Shown: piece by piece, positions 46,681 through 55,675 of the stretch
Layout of the letters: the number at the start of each line of letters is the position of its first letter
How positions within the stretch are numbered: position 1 is the first letter of the stretch
From: Halomonas sp. 54_146
GTDB taxonomy: Bacteria; Pseudomonadota; Gammaproteobacteria; Pseudomonadales; Halomonadaceae
Length of the DNA stretch: 64,000 bases
Reading direction: 5' to 3'
Assembly: GCF_001507855.1 (NCBI RefSeq)
Contig: NZ_LGEN01000014.1
Span: 1 to 64,000, forward strand
Made by a program: the position numbers and the translations under genes
Notes under the pieces: generated by a model
What the model was told of the DNA's origin: nothing
The model's input: only the letters and a program-made list of their open reading frames with translations
Database searches by the model: none

Positions 46681-48372
46681 ATGGACGTAAAACGACTTTT
46701 ATTACTGATTCCACTAGCCGTACTAGCTTACCTGTTAGTCGTCCAGTGGAATCAGGATTACGGGCAGCCGAACTATGATTCAGTGCCTGAAACGACTCAA
46801 CGCAGCAATTCGGCGGCTCCCGGCAATGTTGAAAATGCTGAGGATGGCTTAGCCGTTCCAAGCACCTCATCGCAGCAAAGCACGCTTAGCGAAGGGATTC
46901 CTGACACGGCTGAAAGCGAGACATCAAGTCGCGATTTTATTGCCGTGACCACCGATGTCCTCGATGTACGCATTGATCCACACGGCGGCGATATCGTGTA
47001 TGCCGCGTTACCGCAGCATAAGCTATCGCTTAATTCAGAGCGTAACTATGTACTGCTGTCAGATAACGACAGCCGCAGCTATGTGGCACGTTCTGGCCTG
47101 CAACTAGACGGCCAAGCAAGCCGCATTGCCTTCACGCCTGAAAATTCCGAGTATCGTTTAGGCGATAGTGATGAGGCGTTAAGCGTTGATCTAACCGCTG
47201 AGGTCAATGGCGTTGAGGTTGTTAAACGCTTCACCTTTGAGCGCGGCAACTATGCTGTCGATGTCAATTACTACCTGGCCAACAACACTGACACCCCGGT
47301 TAGTGCGCGCTTTATCGGCCAGTTAGCCCGCGATAACAGCCCAGACCCCTCAAGCGGTGTCTCCATGGGCATGAGCTCCTACTTGGGGGCTGCTTACTCA
47401 ACGCCAGATGCGCGCTACGAGAAAATCGACTTTGACGATATTCAAAGCCGCAGCTTTGAAAACCGCGAAGCGCAAGGCGGCTGGATTGCGATTATTCAGC
47501 ACTACTTTGTATCGGCATGGGCACCTCAGCAGAATCAGCAAAACCTTTACTACGTTACGACTGATTCCAGTAACCGTAACGTCGTGGCCTTCGCAGGCCC
47601 CACCAGCAGCGTTGCTGCAGAAAGCGAAGCCACACTAGGTGCCACGCTGTACATGGGCCCAAAAGTTCAAGACTACCTTGAGCAAGTGGCGCCCAACCTC
47701 AAGCTAACCGTGGATTACGGCTGGCTGTGGTTTATTGCCAACCCGCTGTTCTGGCTGTTGGATAAAATCCACGACATCGTAGGCAACTGGGGCTGGTCGA
47801 TTGTTCTGCTGACCGTATTGGTGAAGCTGGTACTGTTCCCGCTTTCCGCCAAGGCTTACAAATCCATGGCGCGTATGCGCAAACTTGGCCCGGAAATGCA
47901 GCGTCTTAAAGAGATGTATGGCGATGACCGCCAGAAAATGTCTCAAGAGATGATGAAGTTTTACCAGAAAGAAAAGATCAATCCGCTGGGCGGCTGTTTG
48001 CCGATTCTAGTTCAGATGCCGGTGTTCATTGCTCTGTACTGGATGCTGCTGGAATCCGTTGAACTGCGTCACGCGCCGTTTATGTTCTGGATTCAGGATC
48101 TATCGGTCAAAGACCCCTACTTTATCCTGCCAATCCTGATGGGTATTTCGATGTTTGTTCAGCAAATGCTGAACCCGACACCGCCAGACCCCATGCAGGC
48201 GAAGATCATGAAGATGCTGCCCATTATCTTCACTTTCTTCTTCCTGTGGTTCCCGGCAGGTCTGGTCATTTACTGGGTAGTCAACAACATTATCTCGGTG
48301 GCGCAGCAGTACTTTATAACGCGCAGCATTGAGAACGACCCCAGCGTCGGTAAAGGGATGCGAACGAAATAA
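46681..48372 (+). CDS. yidC: Membrane protein insertase YidC
   Basis: 563 residues, the long Gram-negative form: N-terminal helix (LLLLIPLAVLAYLLVVQWNQDYG), a large periplasmic beta-sandwich domain (about 90-340), then the five-helix insertase core with WGWSIVLLTVLVKLVLFPLSAKAYKSMARM, GGCLPILVQMPVFIALYWML and the C-terminal FFFLWFPAGLVIYWVVNNIIS. Inserts proteins alone or with SecYEG. In most relatives yidD lies directly upstream; here only 121 bases separate rnpA from yidC. Confidence 0.98.
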   Translation: MDVKRLLLLIPLAVLAYLLVVQWNQDYGQPNYDSVPETTQRSNSAAPGNVENAEDGLAVPSTSSQQSTLSEGIPDTAESETSSRDFIAVTTDVLDVRIDPHGGDIVYAALPQHKLSLNSERNYVLLSDNDSRSYVARSGLQLDGQASRIAFTPENSEYRLGDSDEALSVDLTAEVNGVEVVKRFTFERGNYAVDVNYYLANNTDTPVSARFIGQLARDNSPDPSSGVSMGMSSYLGAAYSTPDARYEKIDFDDIQSRSFENREAQGGWIAIIQHYFVSAWAPQQNQQNLYYVTTDSSNRNVVAFAGPTSSVAAESEATLGATLYMGPKVQDYLEQVAPNLKLTVDYGWLWFIANPLFWLLDKIHDIVGNWGWSIVLLTVLVKLVLFPLSAKAYKSMARMRKLGPEMQRLKEMYGDDRQKMSQEMMKFYQKEKINPLGGCLPILVQMPVFIALYWMLLESVELRHAPFMFWIQDLSVKDPYFILPILMGISMFVQQMLNPTPPDPMQAKIMKMLPIIFTFFFLWFPAGLVIYWVVNNIISVAQQYFITRSIENDPSVGKGMRTK

Positions 48373-48390
48373 CCTTTCCCTCTGCTACCA

Positions 48391-48424
48391 CCAGACCCCC
48401 GCCTTTGCGGGGGTCTGGCGTTTT
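48391..48424 (+). terminator. Rho-independent terminator after yidC
   Basis: Twelve-pair perfect stem CCAGACCCCCGC / GCGGGGGTCTGG with a CTTT loop, followed by CGTTTT. Confidence 0.93.
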
Positions 48425-48463
48425 AGCCACAACGTGACCATCATGAGCGTCACCCGCGATACA

Positions 48464-48491
48464 CTTTCCCCTTTTAACTTTCCCCTTTTAG
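48464..48491. repeat. 14-bp tandem duplication before mnmE
   Basis: CTTTCCCCTTTTA(A/G) twice (48464-48477, 48478-48491), directly upstream of the mnmE ribosome-binding site. Confidence 0.8.
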
Positions 48492-48506
48492 CCACTAGGA
48501 AGCGTC

Positions 48507-49877
48507 ATGGCCGATCGACTCTATACCCAAGACACTATTGCCGCCCTGGCAACCCCACCCGGCCGTGGCGGCGTGGGTATTATTCGTGTGTCTGGCCCTG
48601 CCTGCCGGGCGATCGCCGCTGAAATACTGGGTGACTGCCCTACTCCCCGACACGCCCACTACGGCCCGTTTAACGGCGCTGAAGGCGTTATCGATGAAGG
48701 TATTGCCCTGCTCTTCAACGGCCCGCATTCCTTTACCGGTGAAGACGTGCTGGAGCTGCAGGGCCACGGCGGCCCCATCATTATGGATATGCTGCTAGAG
48801 CGCTGTGTCGCACTGGGTGCCCGCCTAGCGCGCCCAGGGGAGTTTTCTGAGCGGGCTTTTTTGAACGATAAGCTTGATTTAGCCCAGGCCGAAGCCATTG
48901 CTGACTTGATCGATGCCACTTCACGCTCTGCCGCTGAAAACGCCGTGCGCTCGCTACAGGGTGAGTTCTCCAAGCGCGTTTCTGCACTGGTAAAGCGGCT
49001 GATTGAACTACGGGTCTATGTCGAAGCGGCTATCGATTTTCCTGAAGAAGAAATCGACTTCCTGGCCGATGGCCATGTGGCGCAACATTTAGACAGCGTT
49101 CAACAGGCACTAAGAGACGTGCGCCAGGCAGCAGGCCAAGGCGCACTGCTACGCGAAGGGATGAATGTGGTCATCGCGGGTAGACCTAACGCGGGTAAAT
49201 CGAGCCTGCTGAATGCGCTTACCGAACAAGAGACGGCGATTGTCACTGATATCGCCGGCACCACCCGGGATGTACTGCGCGAGCATATCCATCTCGACGG
49301 AATGCCGCTGCATATTATTGATACCGCAGGCCTTCGTGATACGCCTGATGCGGTTGAGAAAATTGGCGTCGCCCGCGCCTGGGCAGAAATAGAAAAAGCT
49401 GACCGCGTGCTGTTGCTAGTCGATGCCTCAGCGACAAGCGCCACCGACCCCATGACCATTTGGCCCGAGTTCGTGGCTCGCCTGCCTGATCAAACGCGCT
49501 TAACCCTGGTGCGTAATAAAATCGATACCAGCGCAGAACCGGCGGGCATTGATTTATCCACAGCCACGCCTATCGTTCGGCTCTCAGCGAAAACAGGGGC
49601 GGGTGTGGATAACTTAAAGGCGCATCTCAAAGACGTCATGGGCTTTGCAGCCACCACCGAAGGGCGCTTCTCCGCTCGCCGGCGGCACCTGGACGCCCTA
49701 GACCGCGCCATGGCCGCACTGGAAACCGGCCGCGCTCAGCTTGATGGCTATGGCGCAGGTGAGTTACTCGCAGAAGACCTACGCGACGCCCAACAGGCGC
49801 TGGGGGAAATTACCGGTGAGTTCAGTGCCGATGATCTGCTTGGCGAGATTTTCGGCAGTTTCTGTATCGGGAAGTGA
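48507..49877 (+). CDS. mnmE: tRNA modification GTPase MnmE
   Basis: 456 residues. N-terminal tetrahydrofolate-binding domain ([21 protein letters not shown]), helical domain, and the inserted G domain with [14 protein letters not shown] (G1), DIAGTTRD (G2), DTAGLRDT (G3) and NKID (G4). The C-terminal FGSFCIGK holds the catalytic Cys. With MnmG it modifies U34 of tRNAs. Its last 18 bases are the attachment site of the island that follows; the protein end is intact. Confidence 0.98.
   Translation: MADRLYTQDTIAALATPPGRGGVGIIRVSGPACRAIAAEILGDCPTPRHAHYGPFNGAEGVIDEGIALLFNGPHSFTGEDVLELQGHGGPIIMDMLLERCVALGARLARPGEFSERAFLNDKLDLAQAEAIADLIDATSRSAAENAVRSLQGEFSKRVSALVKRLIELRVYVEAAIDFPEEEIDFLADGHVAQHLDSVQQALRDVRQAAGQGALLREGMNVVIAGRPNAGKSSLLNALTEQETAIVTDIAGTTRDVLREHIHLDGMPLHIIDTAGLRDTPDAVEKIGVARAWAEIEKADRVLLLVDASATSATDPMTIWPEFVARLPDQTRLTLVRNKIDTSAEPAGIDLSTATPIVRLSAKTGAGVDNLKAHLKDVMGFAATTEGRFSARRRHLDALDRAMAALETGRAQLDGYGAGELLAEDLRDAQQALGEITGEFSADDLLGEIFGSFCIGK
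49554..49612. other. Two perfect inverted DnaA boxes inside mnmE
   Basis: TTATCCACA at 49554-49562 and its complement TGTGGATAA at 49604-49612, 41 bases apart within the G-domain coding sequence, 3.8 kb from oriC. No other perfect boxes were noticed in the window outside oriC. Confidence 0.6.
49860..49877 (+). other. attL core at mnmE 3' end
   Basis: TTCTGTATCGGGAAGTGA, the final codons and stop of mnmE, corresponds closely to the 18-base repeat flanking SGI1-type elements (TTCTGTATnGGnAAGTnA pattern, from memory). Confidence 0.8.
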
Positions 49878-49990
49878 GGTGGAGTCCAAGGACGTCCACT
49901 GAAGTCTGCTTATGTGCCTGTAAGCTGCATAAATAAAGGGATTTTTGTCTGCTGAGTGATTCGGTGATACAGTCGAAGCCATCGCTATCC

Positions 49991-50061
49991 GGGTCCATAT
50001 TTGGGTCCAAGTTCACCGAATAGCCTGACTATTGACTTTCATGGACCCAAAGGAGGGTCCA
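49991..50061. repeat. GGGTCCA heptamer array before the integrase
   Basis: GGGTCCA at 49991-49997, 50003-50009 and 50055-50061, plus the inverted TGGACCC at 50042-50048. The last copy overlaps the integrase ribosome-binding site and ATG. Likely arm-type integrase or excisionase binding sites that would also repress int. Confidence 0.65.
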
Positions 50062-51251
50062 TGTCTCTCACTGATACCGCACTCAAAGCGCTCAAACCAA
50101 AGGATGCTTCTTACATCGTCAGTGACGATCGCGGGCTGTACGTCGAAGTGCTGCCGAGTGGCAGCATCGTCTGGCGTTATCGCTATCGGCTGGACGGAAA
50201 GCGAGAGAAGCTAACGCTGGGCAAGTATCCAGCGCTTACCCTGAAGAACGCTCGCTTGAAGCGGGACGAGGCGGCTCACCAAGTGGCGATGGGAAAGTCT
50301 CCGGCAAAGAGAAAGCAGCAGGAAAAGGTGGCCGGCGCAGAAGACGCCACCGTGGCCGAGTTCTCCGAACGCTTCTTCAAGGACATCCAGTCACGCGACC
50401 GCAAGGATGTGACCATGCCCCGCCGCTACTTGGAAAAAGACATCCTGCCGCACATCGGCAGCAAGCCGGTCCGGGACATTACCGCCGAGGATGTGCGTAG
50501 CGTCATCTGGCGCAAGAAGGAACAAGGCTTCGATGCCGCCGCAGGCCAGGTGCGCGGCCTGCTCAAGCGCATGTTTGACTACGCACTGACCTGCGGCCTG
50601 ATCCTGGCCAACCCGGTCATGGCCCTGCCGATGCGGCACGTCTACCGCGCCGCCGCCCGCGACCGGGCACTGACGCCGGACGAAATCCGGCAGTTCCTAC
50701 GTGCCATGCAGGCCTCCAACATCCGCCGCCAGTTCAAGATCGCCTTCCAGCTGATCCTGATGACCCTGGTGCGCAAGTCGGAACTGATGCTGGCGCAGTG
50801 GAAGGACGTGCATCTGGACGAAGGCGAATGGCACATCCCGGTGGAAAACTCCAAGACCGGCAAGCCGCACATCGTCTACCTGTCCACCCAGGCGCAAACG
50901 CTGTTCAAGGAACTCAAGCCGCTCGCCAGCAGCAGCGACTGGGTGTTGCCAGGGCGCGGCACCCTGGCCAAGCCCTTCGCCGGCAATGCACTGAACCAGG
51001 CGCTGAAGGTGTCATTACAGGGGCAGGAGATCCCTGCCTTCACCATCCATGACCTGCGGCGCACCGCATCGACGTTGCTGCACGAGCAGGGCTGGGCTTC
51101 GGACGTGGTGGAAAAGGCGCTGAACCACACCATCGGCGGCGTGCGCGGCGTCTACAACAGGGCGGAGTACGCAGAGCAGCGGCGGGAGATGTTGCAGGCG
51201 TGGTCGGATTACATCGATGGGCTGGCGCCATCGGCCAATTTGGTGGTGTGA
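50061..51251 (+). CDS. Tyrosine-type site-specific integrase
   Basis: 396 residues from ATG 50061 with a strong AGGAGGG site. N-terminal arm-binding domain (SLTDTALKALKPKDASYIVSDDRGLYVEV, DUF4102 type), SAM-like core-binding domain (about 100-190), and the catalytic domain with Arg238 (LVRKSELM), His330 and Arg333 (HDLRRTA) and nucleophile Tyr365 (RGVYNRAEY). A P4/SGI1-like integrase adjacent to the mnmE attachment core, so it most likely drives integration there. A 166-base gap follows. Confidence 0.95.
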   Translation: MSLTDTALKALKPKDASYIVSDDRGLYVEVLPSGSIVWRYRYRLDGKREKLTLGKYPALTLKNARLKRDEAAHQVAMGKSPAKRKQQEKVAGAEDATVAEFSERFFKDIQSRDRKDVTMPRRYLEKDILPHIGSKPVRDITAEDVRSVIWRKKEQGFDAAAGQVRGLLKRMFDYALTCGLILANPVMALPMRHVYRAAARDRALTPDEIRQFLRAMQASNIRRQFKIAFQLILMTLVRKSELMLAQWKDVHLDEGEWHIPVENSKTGKPHIVYLSTQAQTLFKELKPLASSSDWVLPGRGTLAKPFAGNALNQALKVSLQGQEIPAFTIHDLRRTASTLLHEQGWASDVVEKALNHTIGGVRGVYNRAEYAEQRREMLQAWSDYIDGLAPSANLVV

Positions 51252-51377
51252 GTCCGGCCGGGGCGCTGGTGGCCTTTTCCCTTTTTGGGCAGGGCCGTTG
51301 CCCCTTGATTGCCATTCCCTTGTCTCTGCCTTTTCCTTCGTGGCGGGCATTTATGATCGACGATGATTATCAGACAC

Positions 51378-51386
51378 TGATATAAT
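51378..51386 (+). promoter_or_regulatory. Extended -10 promoter for the defence operon
   Basis: TGATATAAT (TGn plus TATAAT) 32 bases before the regulator ATG at 51418; no clear -35 hexamer is visible, as expected for an extended -10 promoter. It lies in the only sizeable gap upstream of the operon. Confidence 0.6.
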
Positions 51387-51417
51387 TGTAAATCAACGTG
51401 TCATTGGATTCGCGATC

Positions 51418-51735
51418 ATGAAGCGCTGCATTGTGGGTATCCGACAGCCAGACGGTTCGCCACCGCAGGGAAGCGAAACGCCCAGCATTTGGTTTTCGTC
51501 TCTGGCATCACTGGCAGCGGTGCTGTCGGACGACAACCGCCGCCTGCTGCGCCTGATCCATGACAAACAACCCAAGTCCCTGACCGAACTGGCCGAACTT
51601 AGCGGCCGCAAGGTGCCGAACCTGTCGCGCACCCTGCGGATGATGTCGGATTACGGCCTGGTTTCGCTGCAGCGCAATGTTCGGGATGTTCAGCCAACCG
51701 CGCTGGCGACCGAATTTCTGGTCGTGCTGGATTGA
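51418..51735 (+). CDS. Winged-helix DNA-binding regulator (HVO_A0114-like)
   Basis: 105 residues. The core LSDDNRRLLRLIHDKQPKSLTELAELSGRKVPNLSRTLRMMSDYGLVSLQRN is a winged helix-turn-helix of the MarR-like HVO_A0114 family (family assignment from memory). First gene of the operon, so a likely autorepressor acting at the extended -10 promoter just upstream. Its TGA shares a base with an ATG of the next frame (TGATG at 51733-51737). Such regulators often guard toxic restriction genes until modification is in place. Confidence 0.75.
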   Translation: MKRCIVGIRQPDGSPPQGSETPSIWFSSLASLAAVLSDDNRRLLRLIHDKQPKSLTELAELSGRKVPNLSRTLRMMSDYGLVSLQRNVRDVQPTALATEFLVVLD

Positions 51736-51761
51736 TGGCTATGAATACGAGAGGGAATGCG

Positions 51762-52754
51762 ATGGCACGGATGTGGATGGTGCGCGGCGAAGGCGGCAGT
51801 CTGTATGACGCCTTTCGTGAGCGTGGTGTGGCGGCTATAGGCTGGAATCAATTGGCGGCCCATGCCAAACCCGGTGTCGGGCGCAAGCAGCTAATCGCCC
51901 TGTACCAGTCCGCCGAGCCCCAGGCCAAACAAGGGACAGTGATCTCGGGCGCATCCCAGGTCTGGCGCTTCGTCAACGACATCCAGGATGGTGATTGGAT
52001 CGTCACCTACTCGCCAGCCAATCGCCTGTATTCGATCGGCAAGGTCACGGGACCAACCGAGCACCATCCCGAGTGGGCGGAGCAAGGCATGCCGCTGGCG
52101 CGCAAGGTTCAGTGGCAAGCGCAGGAGCTGCCGCGCGACAGCCTGGGCACGAGCACCAAGAACAGTTTGGGTTCCACGCTAACCCTGTTCGAGGTGCCGT
52201 CGAGTGCCGCCGTCGAAGTGCTGGCGGCGTTGAAAGGCAAACCCGTTCCGCCAGTGGAAGATGACGCGGAAGAGGCCATCGCCGACCCGCTGGTCGACAT
52301 CGAATCTCAGGCGCTGGAACGCATCAAGGATCGGGTCAACGAACTGGACTGGGACGACATGCAGCAGCTGGTTGCCGGCATCTTGCGCGCCATGGGCTAC
52401 AAGACCCAGGTCTCGCCGCCTGGCTCCGACCGTGGGAAGGACATCGTGGCGTCGCCGGACGGTTTCGGCTTCGAACACCCGCGCATCGTCGTGGAGGTCA
52501 AGCATCGCAAGGGACAGATGGGAAGCCAGGAGATTCGCAGCTTTCTCGGCGGCCGCCATAAGGATGATCGCGGGCTATACGTCAGCACCGGCGGCTTCAC
52601 CAAGGATGCGCAGTACGAAGCGGACCGGGCATCCATTCCGCTTGCAATGTGGACATTGGATCATGTGGTGCGCGCCCTGATCGAACACTACGACGCCACC
52701 GACGCCGAAACCAAACGCATCGTGCCGCTGAAGCGGCTGTACTGGCCTGCTTGA
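51762..52754 (+). CDS. Mrr-like restriction endonuclease with N-terminal EVE/PUA-like domain
   Basis: 330 residues from ATG 51762, chosen for the GAGAGGG site six bases away and the family-like beginning MARMWMVRGEGGSLYDAF; an ATG at 51735 coupled to the regulator stop is possible. The N-terminal part (about 1-110, including DGDWIVTYSPANRLYSIGKVTG) looks like a small-domain sensor of modified-base or RNA-binding type. The C-terminal part is an Mrr_cat PD-(D/E)xK nuclease: Asp227, Glu245 and Lys247 in GKDIVA ... VEVKHR, with QEIRSFLGG downstream. Twenty bases before the helicase gene. Confidence 0.85.
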   Translation: MARMWMVRGEGGSLYDAFRERGVAAIGWNQLAAHAKPGVGRKQLIALYQSAEPQAKQGTVISGASQVWRFVNDIQDGDWIVTYSPANRLYSIGKVTGPTEHHPEWAEQGMPLARKVQWQAQELPRDSLGTSTKNSLGSTLTLFEVPSSAAVEVLAALKGKPVPPVEDDAEEAIADPLVDIESQALERIKDRVNELDWDDMQQLVAGILRAMGYKTQVSPPGSDRGKDIVASPDGFGFEHPRIVVEVKHRKGQMGSQEIRSFLGGRHKDDRGLYVSTGGFTKDAQYEADRASIPLAMWTLDHVVRALIEHYDATDAETKRIVPLKRLYWPA

Positions 52755-52774
52755 CGCCTGCGGAGACACATACT

Positions 52775-55675
52775 TTGGAATACTTTCTGACCCCTCACCA
52801 AAGTCAGTACTTCGCTTGGCAACTGACCCGCCAGGCAGCCAGTGACAGCGTGGAGTCTCTGGCTAGCGCGCTGGTGGACTCCCAGGTGGATTTGAATCCG
52901 CACCAGGTCGAAGCCGCGCTCTTTGCCTGCCGCAACCCGCTATCGCGGGGCGTGATTCTGGCGGACGAGGTGGGGCTGGGCAAAACCATCGAAGCCGGTT
53001 TGGTCATTTCCCAGCACTGGGCAGAGCGGCGTCGCAAGATGTTGATCATCGTGCCTGCCAACCTGCGCAAGCAATGGCACCAGGAACTGCAGGACAAGTT
53101 CAATCTTCAGGGGCTGATCCTCGAAGCGAAGAACTACAACGCCATGCGCAAGGAAGGTGTCACACAACCCTTTCTGCATGCAGGCGGGCCGATCATCTGT
53201 TCCTACCAGTTCGCCAAAGCCAAGGCCGATGACCTCAAGCGCATTCATTGGGATCTGGTGGTCATGGATGAAGCCCACCGTTTGCGCAATGTCTACAAGA
53301 ACGGCAACGTCATTGCCCGGACGATCCGCGACGCGCTGGAGCACGTCGATGCCAAAGTCCTGCTGACGGCAACACCGCTGCAAAACACCCTGCTGGAGCT
53401 TTACGGCCTGGTGAGCATGATCGACGAGCGTGTATTTGGCGATCTCGACAGCTTCCGAACGCAATTTTCTGGGGTCAGAACCGAACAGTCCAACCGGGCA
53501 CTGCGAGAGCGTTTGACGCCGCTTTGCAAGCGCACGCTGCGCCGGCAAGTTCAGCAATACGTGCCGTATACCGCACGTATCGCCATTGTCGAAGAATTCA
53601 CACCCAGCCAGGAAGAGCAGCAGCTCTCCGCGTTGGTTGCCGATTACCTGCGCCGCCCGAACCTCAAGGCGCTGCCTGAAGGCCAGCGTCAACTGATCTC
53701 GTTGGTACTGTGGAAGTTACTGGCCTCGTCCAGCCACGCCATTGCCGGGGCGCTGGAGACCATGGCCAATCGTCTTCAAGGACAACTGGATGAGTTGCCT
53801 GATGTCCCTGACCTGACAGAGTCGCTGGATGACGACTACGAAGGACTGGATGAAACCGCCGACGAGTGGAATGGCGCAACCGCCAATGATGCCGACGCCG
53901 GCGCCAACGAACGAGCAGCCATTGCCGACGAAGCGGCCGAACTCCGACGCTTCAAGGAATTGGCTACGGGCATTCGACAGAATGCCAAAGGGCAGGCGCT
54001 GCTGACAGCGCTGGAGAAGGCTTTTGCCGAGCTGGACCGTTTAGGAGCTAGCAAGAAGGCCATCATCTTCACCGAGTCCAAGCGCACCCAGAGTTACCTG
54101 CTTTCCCTGTTGGCTGAAACGCCCTACGGCGACGGCATTGTGCTGTTCAATGGCACCAACAGCGATACCAGAGCGCAAGCCATCTACAAAGACTGGCTGC
54201 AACGACATGAAGGCAGCGATCGCATTACTGGCTCCAAAACCGCTGACACCCGCGCCGCGCTGGTTGAGCACTTCAAGGAGCGCGGCAACATCATGATCGC
54301 GACGGAGGCAGGCGCGGAAGGCATCAACCTCCAGTTCTGCTCTCTGGTGATCAATTACGACCTGCCGTGGAATCCCCAGCGGATCGAGCAACGCATCGGT
54401 CGCTGCCACCGTTACGGGCAAAAGCACGATGTGGTGGTGGTCAACTTCGTGGACCGCAGCAACGAGGCGGATGCGCGCGTCTATCAGCTGCTATCGCAGA
54501 AGTTCAAGCTGTTCGAAGGCGTGTTCGGCGCCAGTGACGAAGTGCTGGGAGCCATCGGCTCTGGTGTGGATTTTGAGCGACGGATCGCCGCTATTTACCA
54601 AAATTGCCGCGAACCCGAAGAAATCCGTAGCCGCTTCGAAGACCTCCAGCGAGAACTTGCCAGTGAGATCGACGAAACCATGCTCAGAACACGGCAGCTT
54701 CTGCTGGAGAATTTCGACGAGGAAGTGCAGGAAAAACTGCGCATCCGAAGCCAGGACAGCCAGGCGGTGCTGAACAAGTACGAGCGCTTGCTGATGGACT
54801 TGAGCCGCACGGAGCTGCGGGAGCATGCCCGCTTTGATACTGCCGAAGAGATCAATGGCTTTGTACTGCACAGCCTGCCCGATGGGCTGGGTCACGCCAC
54901 TGGCAGCCGCGAACAGGCAGTGATGGCGGGGCGCTATGAACTGCCCAGACGCAGCGGCGATGCACATCTTTACCGTATGGGCCATCCCTTGGCGGAATGG
55001 GCCATTGAGCGCGCCAAGGCGCGAGATCTACAAGCCTCTGCACGATTGGCGTTTGACTACGCCGCCTACGGCAAAAGGCTCGTCAGCCTTGAAAAATGGC
55101 GCGGCCAGAGCGGCTGGCTGAGCGTGACCCTGCTAACCGTCGAAACCCTGAACGATCAAGAGCAGCACCTGGTTGTTTCCGCCTGCACCAAGACAGGGGA
55201 AGCGCTGCCAGAAGACGATCCAGAAAAATTGCTGCGCCTGCCTGCGCAAGTAGAAGGCGATGCGCACTTGGAAGCATGTGCCGAACTCGTCGCCAACGTC
55301 GAAAGCCGGAAAAGCGTACTACTGCGTGAGATCAATCAGCGCAACCTGGGCTACTTCGAGCAGGAGGTGCAGAAGCTCGATGCTTGGGCCGACGACCTGA
55401 AGCTCGGGCTGGAGCAGGAAATCAAGGCCATCGACGGCGAGATCAAGGAGGTGCGCCGCACCGCCGCCGCATCGCCCACATTGGAAGAAAAGCTGGCACA
55501 TCAGAAACACCAGCGAGAATTAGAAGCCCGGCGCAGCAAACTACGCAGGGAACTGTTCGCCAGACAGGATGACATCGAAATGCAGCGCAATACGCTGATC
55601 GAACAGCTTGAAGAGCAACTGGAACAGCGGGTTCAGGAACAGGTGCTGTTCAACGTGGAGTGGGTGCTGCAATGA
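52775..55675 (+). CDS. SNF2/RapA-like helicase with C-terminal coiled coil
   Basis: 966 residues from TTG 52775 (CGGAG nine bases upstream); the longer frame from 52649 overlaps the nuclease gene and has no good start. SF2 motifs: DEVGLGKT at 64-71 (Walker A), DEAH at 165-168, LTATPLQN, and in the second lobe IFTESKRTQSYL and ATEAGAEGINLQFCSLVINYDLPWNP-type motif V with QRIGRCHRYGQ (motif VI). A long C-terminal helical/coiled coil (about 845-960) follows. Resembles RapA and the DrmD helicase of DISARM. Likely translocates on DNA for the neighbouring nuclease or SIR2 effector. Its TGA overlaps the next start (ATGATGA). Confidence 0.9.
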   Translation: MEYFLTPHQSQYFAWQLTRQAASDSVESLASALVDSQVDLNPHQVEAALFACRNPLSRGVILADEVGLGKTIEAGLVISQHWAERRRKMLIIVPANLRKQWHQELQDKFNLQGLILEAKNYNAMRKEGVTQPFLHAGGPIICSYQFAKAKADDLKRIHWDLVVMDEAHRLRNVYKNGNVIARTIRDALEHVDAKVLLTATPLQNTLLELYGLVSMIDERVFGDLDSFRTQFSGVRTEQSNRALRERLTPLCKRTLRRQVQQYVPYTARIAIVEEFTPSQEEQQLSALVADYLRRPNLKALPEGQRQLISLVLWKLLASSSHAIAGALETMANRLQGQLDELPDVPDLTESLDDDYEGLDETADEWNGATANDADAGANERAAIADEAAELRRFKELATGIRQNAKGQALLTALEKAFAELDRLGASKKAIIFTESKRTQSYLLSLLAETPYGDGIVLFNGTNSDTRAQAIYKDWLQRHEGSDRITGSKTADTRAALVEHFKERGNIMIATEAGAEGINLQFCSLVINYDLPWNPQRIEQRIGRCHRYGQKHDVVVVNFVDRSNEADARVYQLLSQKFKLFEGVFGASDEVLGAIGSGVDFERRIAAIYQNCREPEEIRSRFEDLQRELASEIDETMLRTRQLLLENFDEEVQEKLRIRSQDSQAVLNKYERLLMDLSRTELREHARFDTAEEINGFVLHSLPDGLGHATGSREQAVMAGRYELPRRSGDAHLYRMGHPLAEWAIERAKARDLQASARLAFDYAAYGKRLVSLEKWRGQSGWLSVTLLTVETLNDQEQHLVVSACTKTGEALPEDDPEKLLRLPAQVEGDAHLEACAELVANVESRKSVLLREINQRNLGYFEQEVQKLDAWADDLKLGLEQEIKAIDGEIKEVRRTAAASPTLEEKLAHQKHQRELEARRSKLRRELFARQDDIEMQRNTLIEQLEEQLEQRVQEQVLFNVEWVLQ

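Noticed and set aside
46563..46778. Candidate yidD between rnpA and yidC
   Set aside because: The only frame there does not carry the YidD Cys/Arg pattern and overlaps the yidC start; it is a shadow frame.
52649..52774. Upstream extension of the SNF2 helicase frame
   Set aside because: It lies inside the Mrr-like gene, is Arg-rich nonsense in character, and the TTG at 52775 has a good ribosome-binding site.
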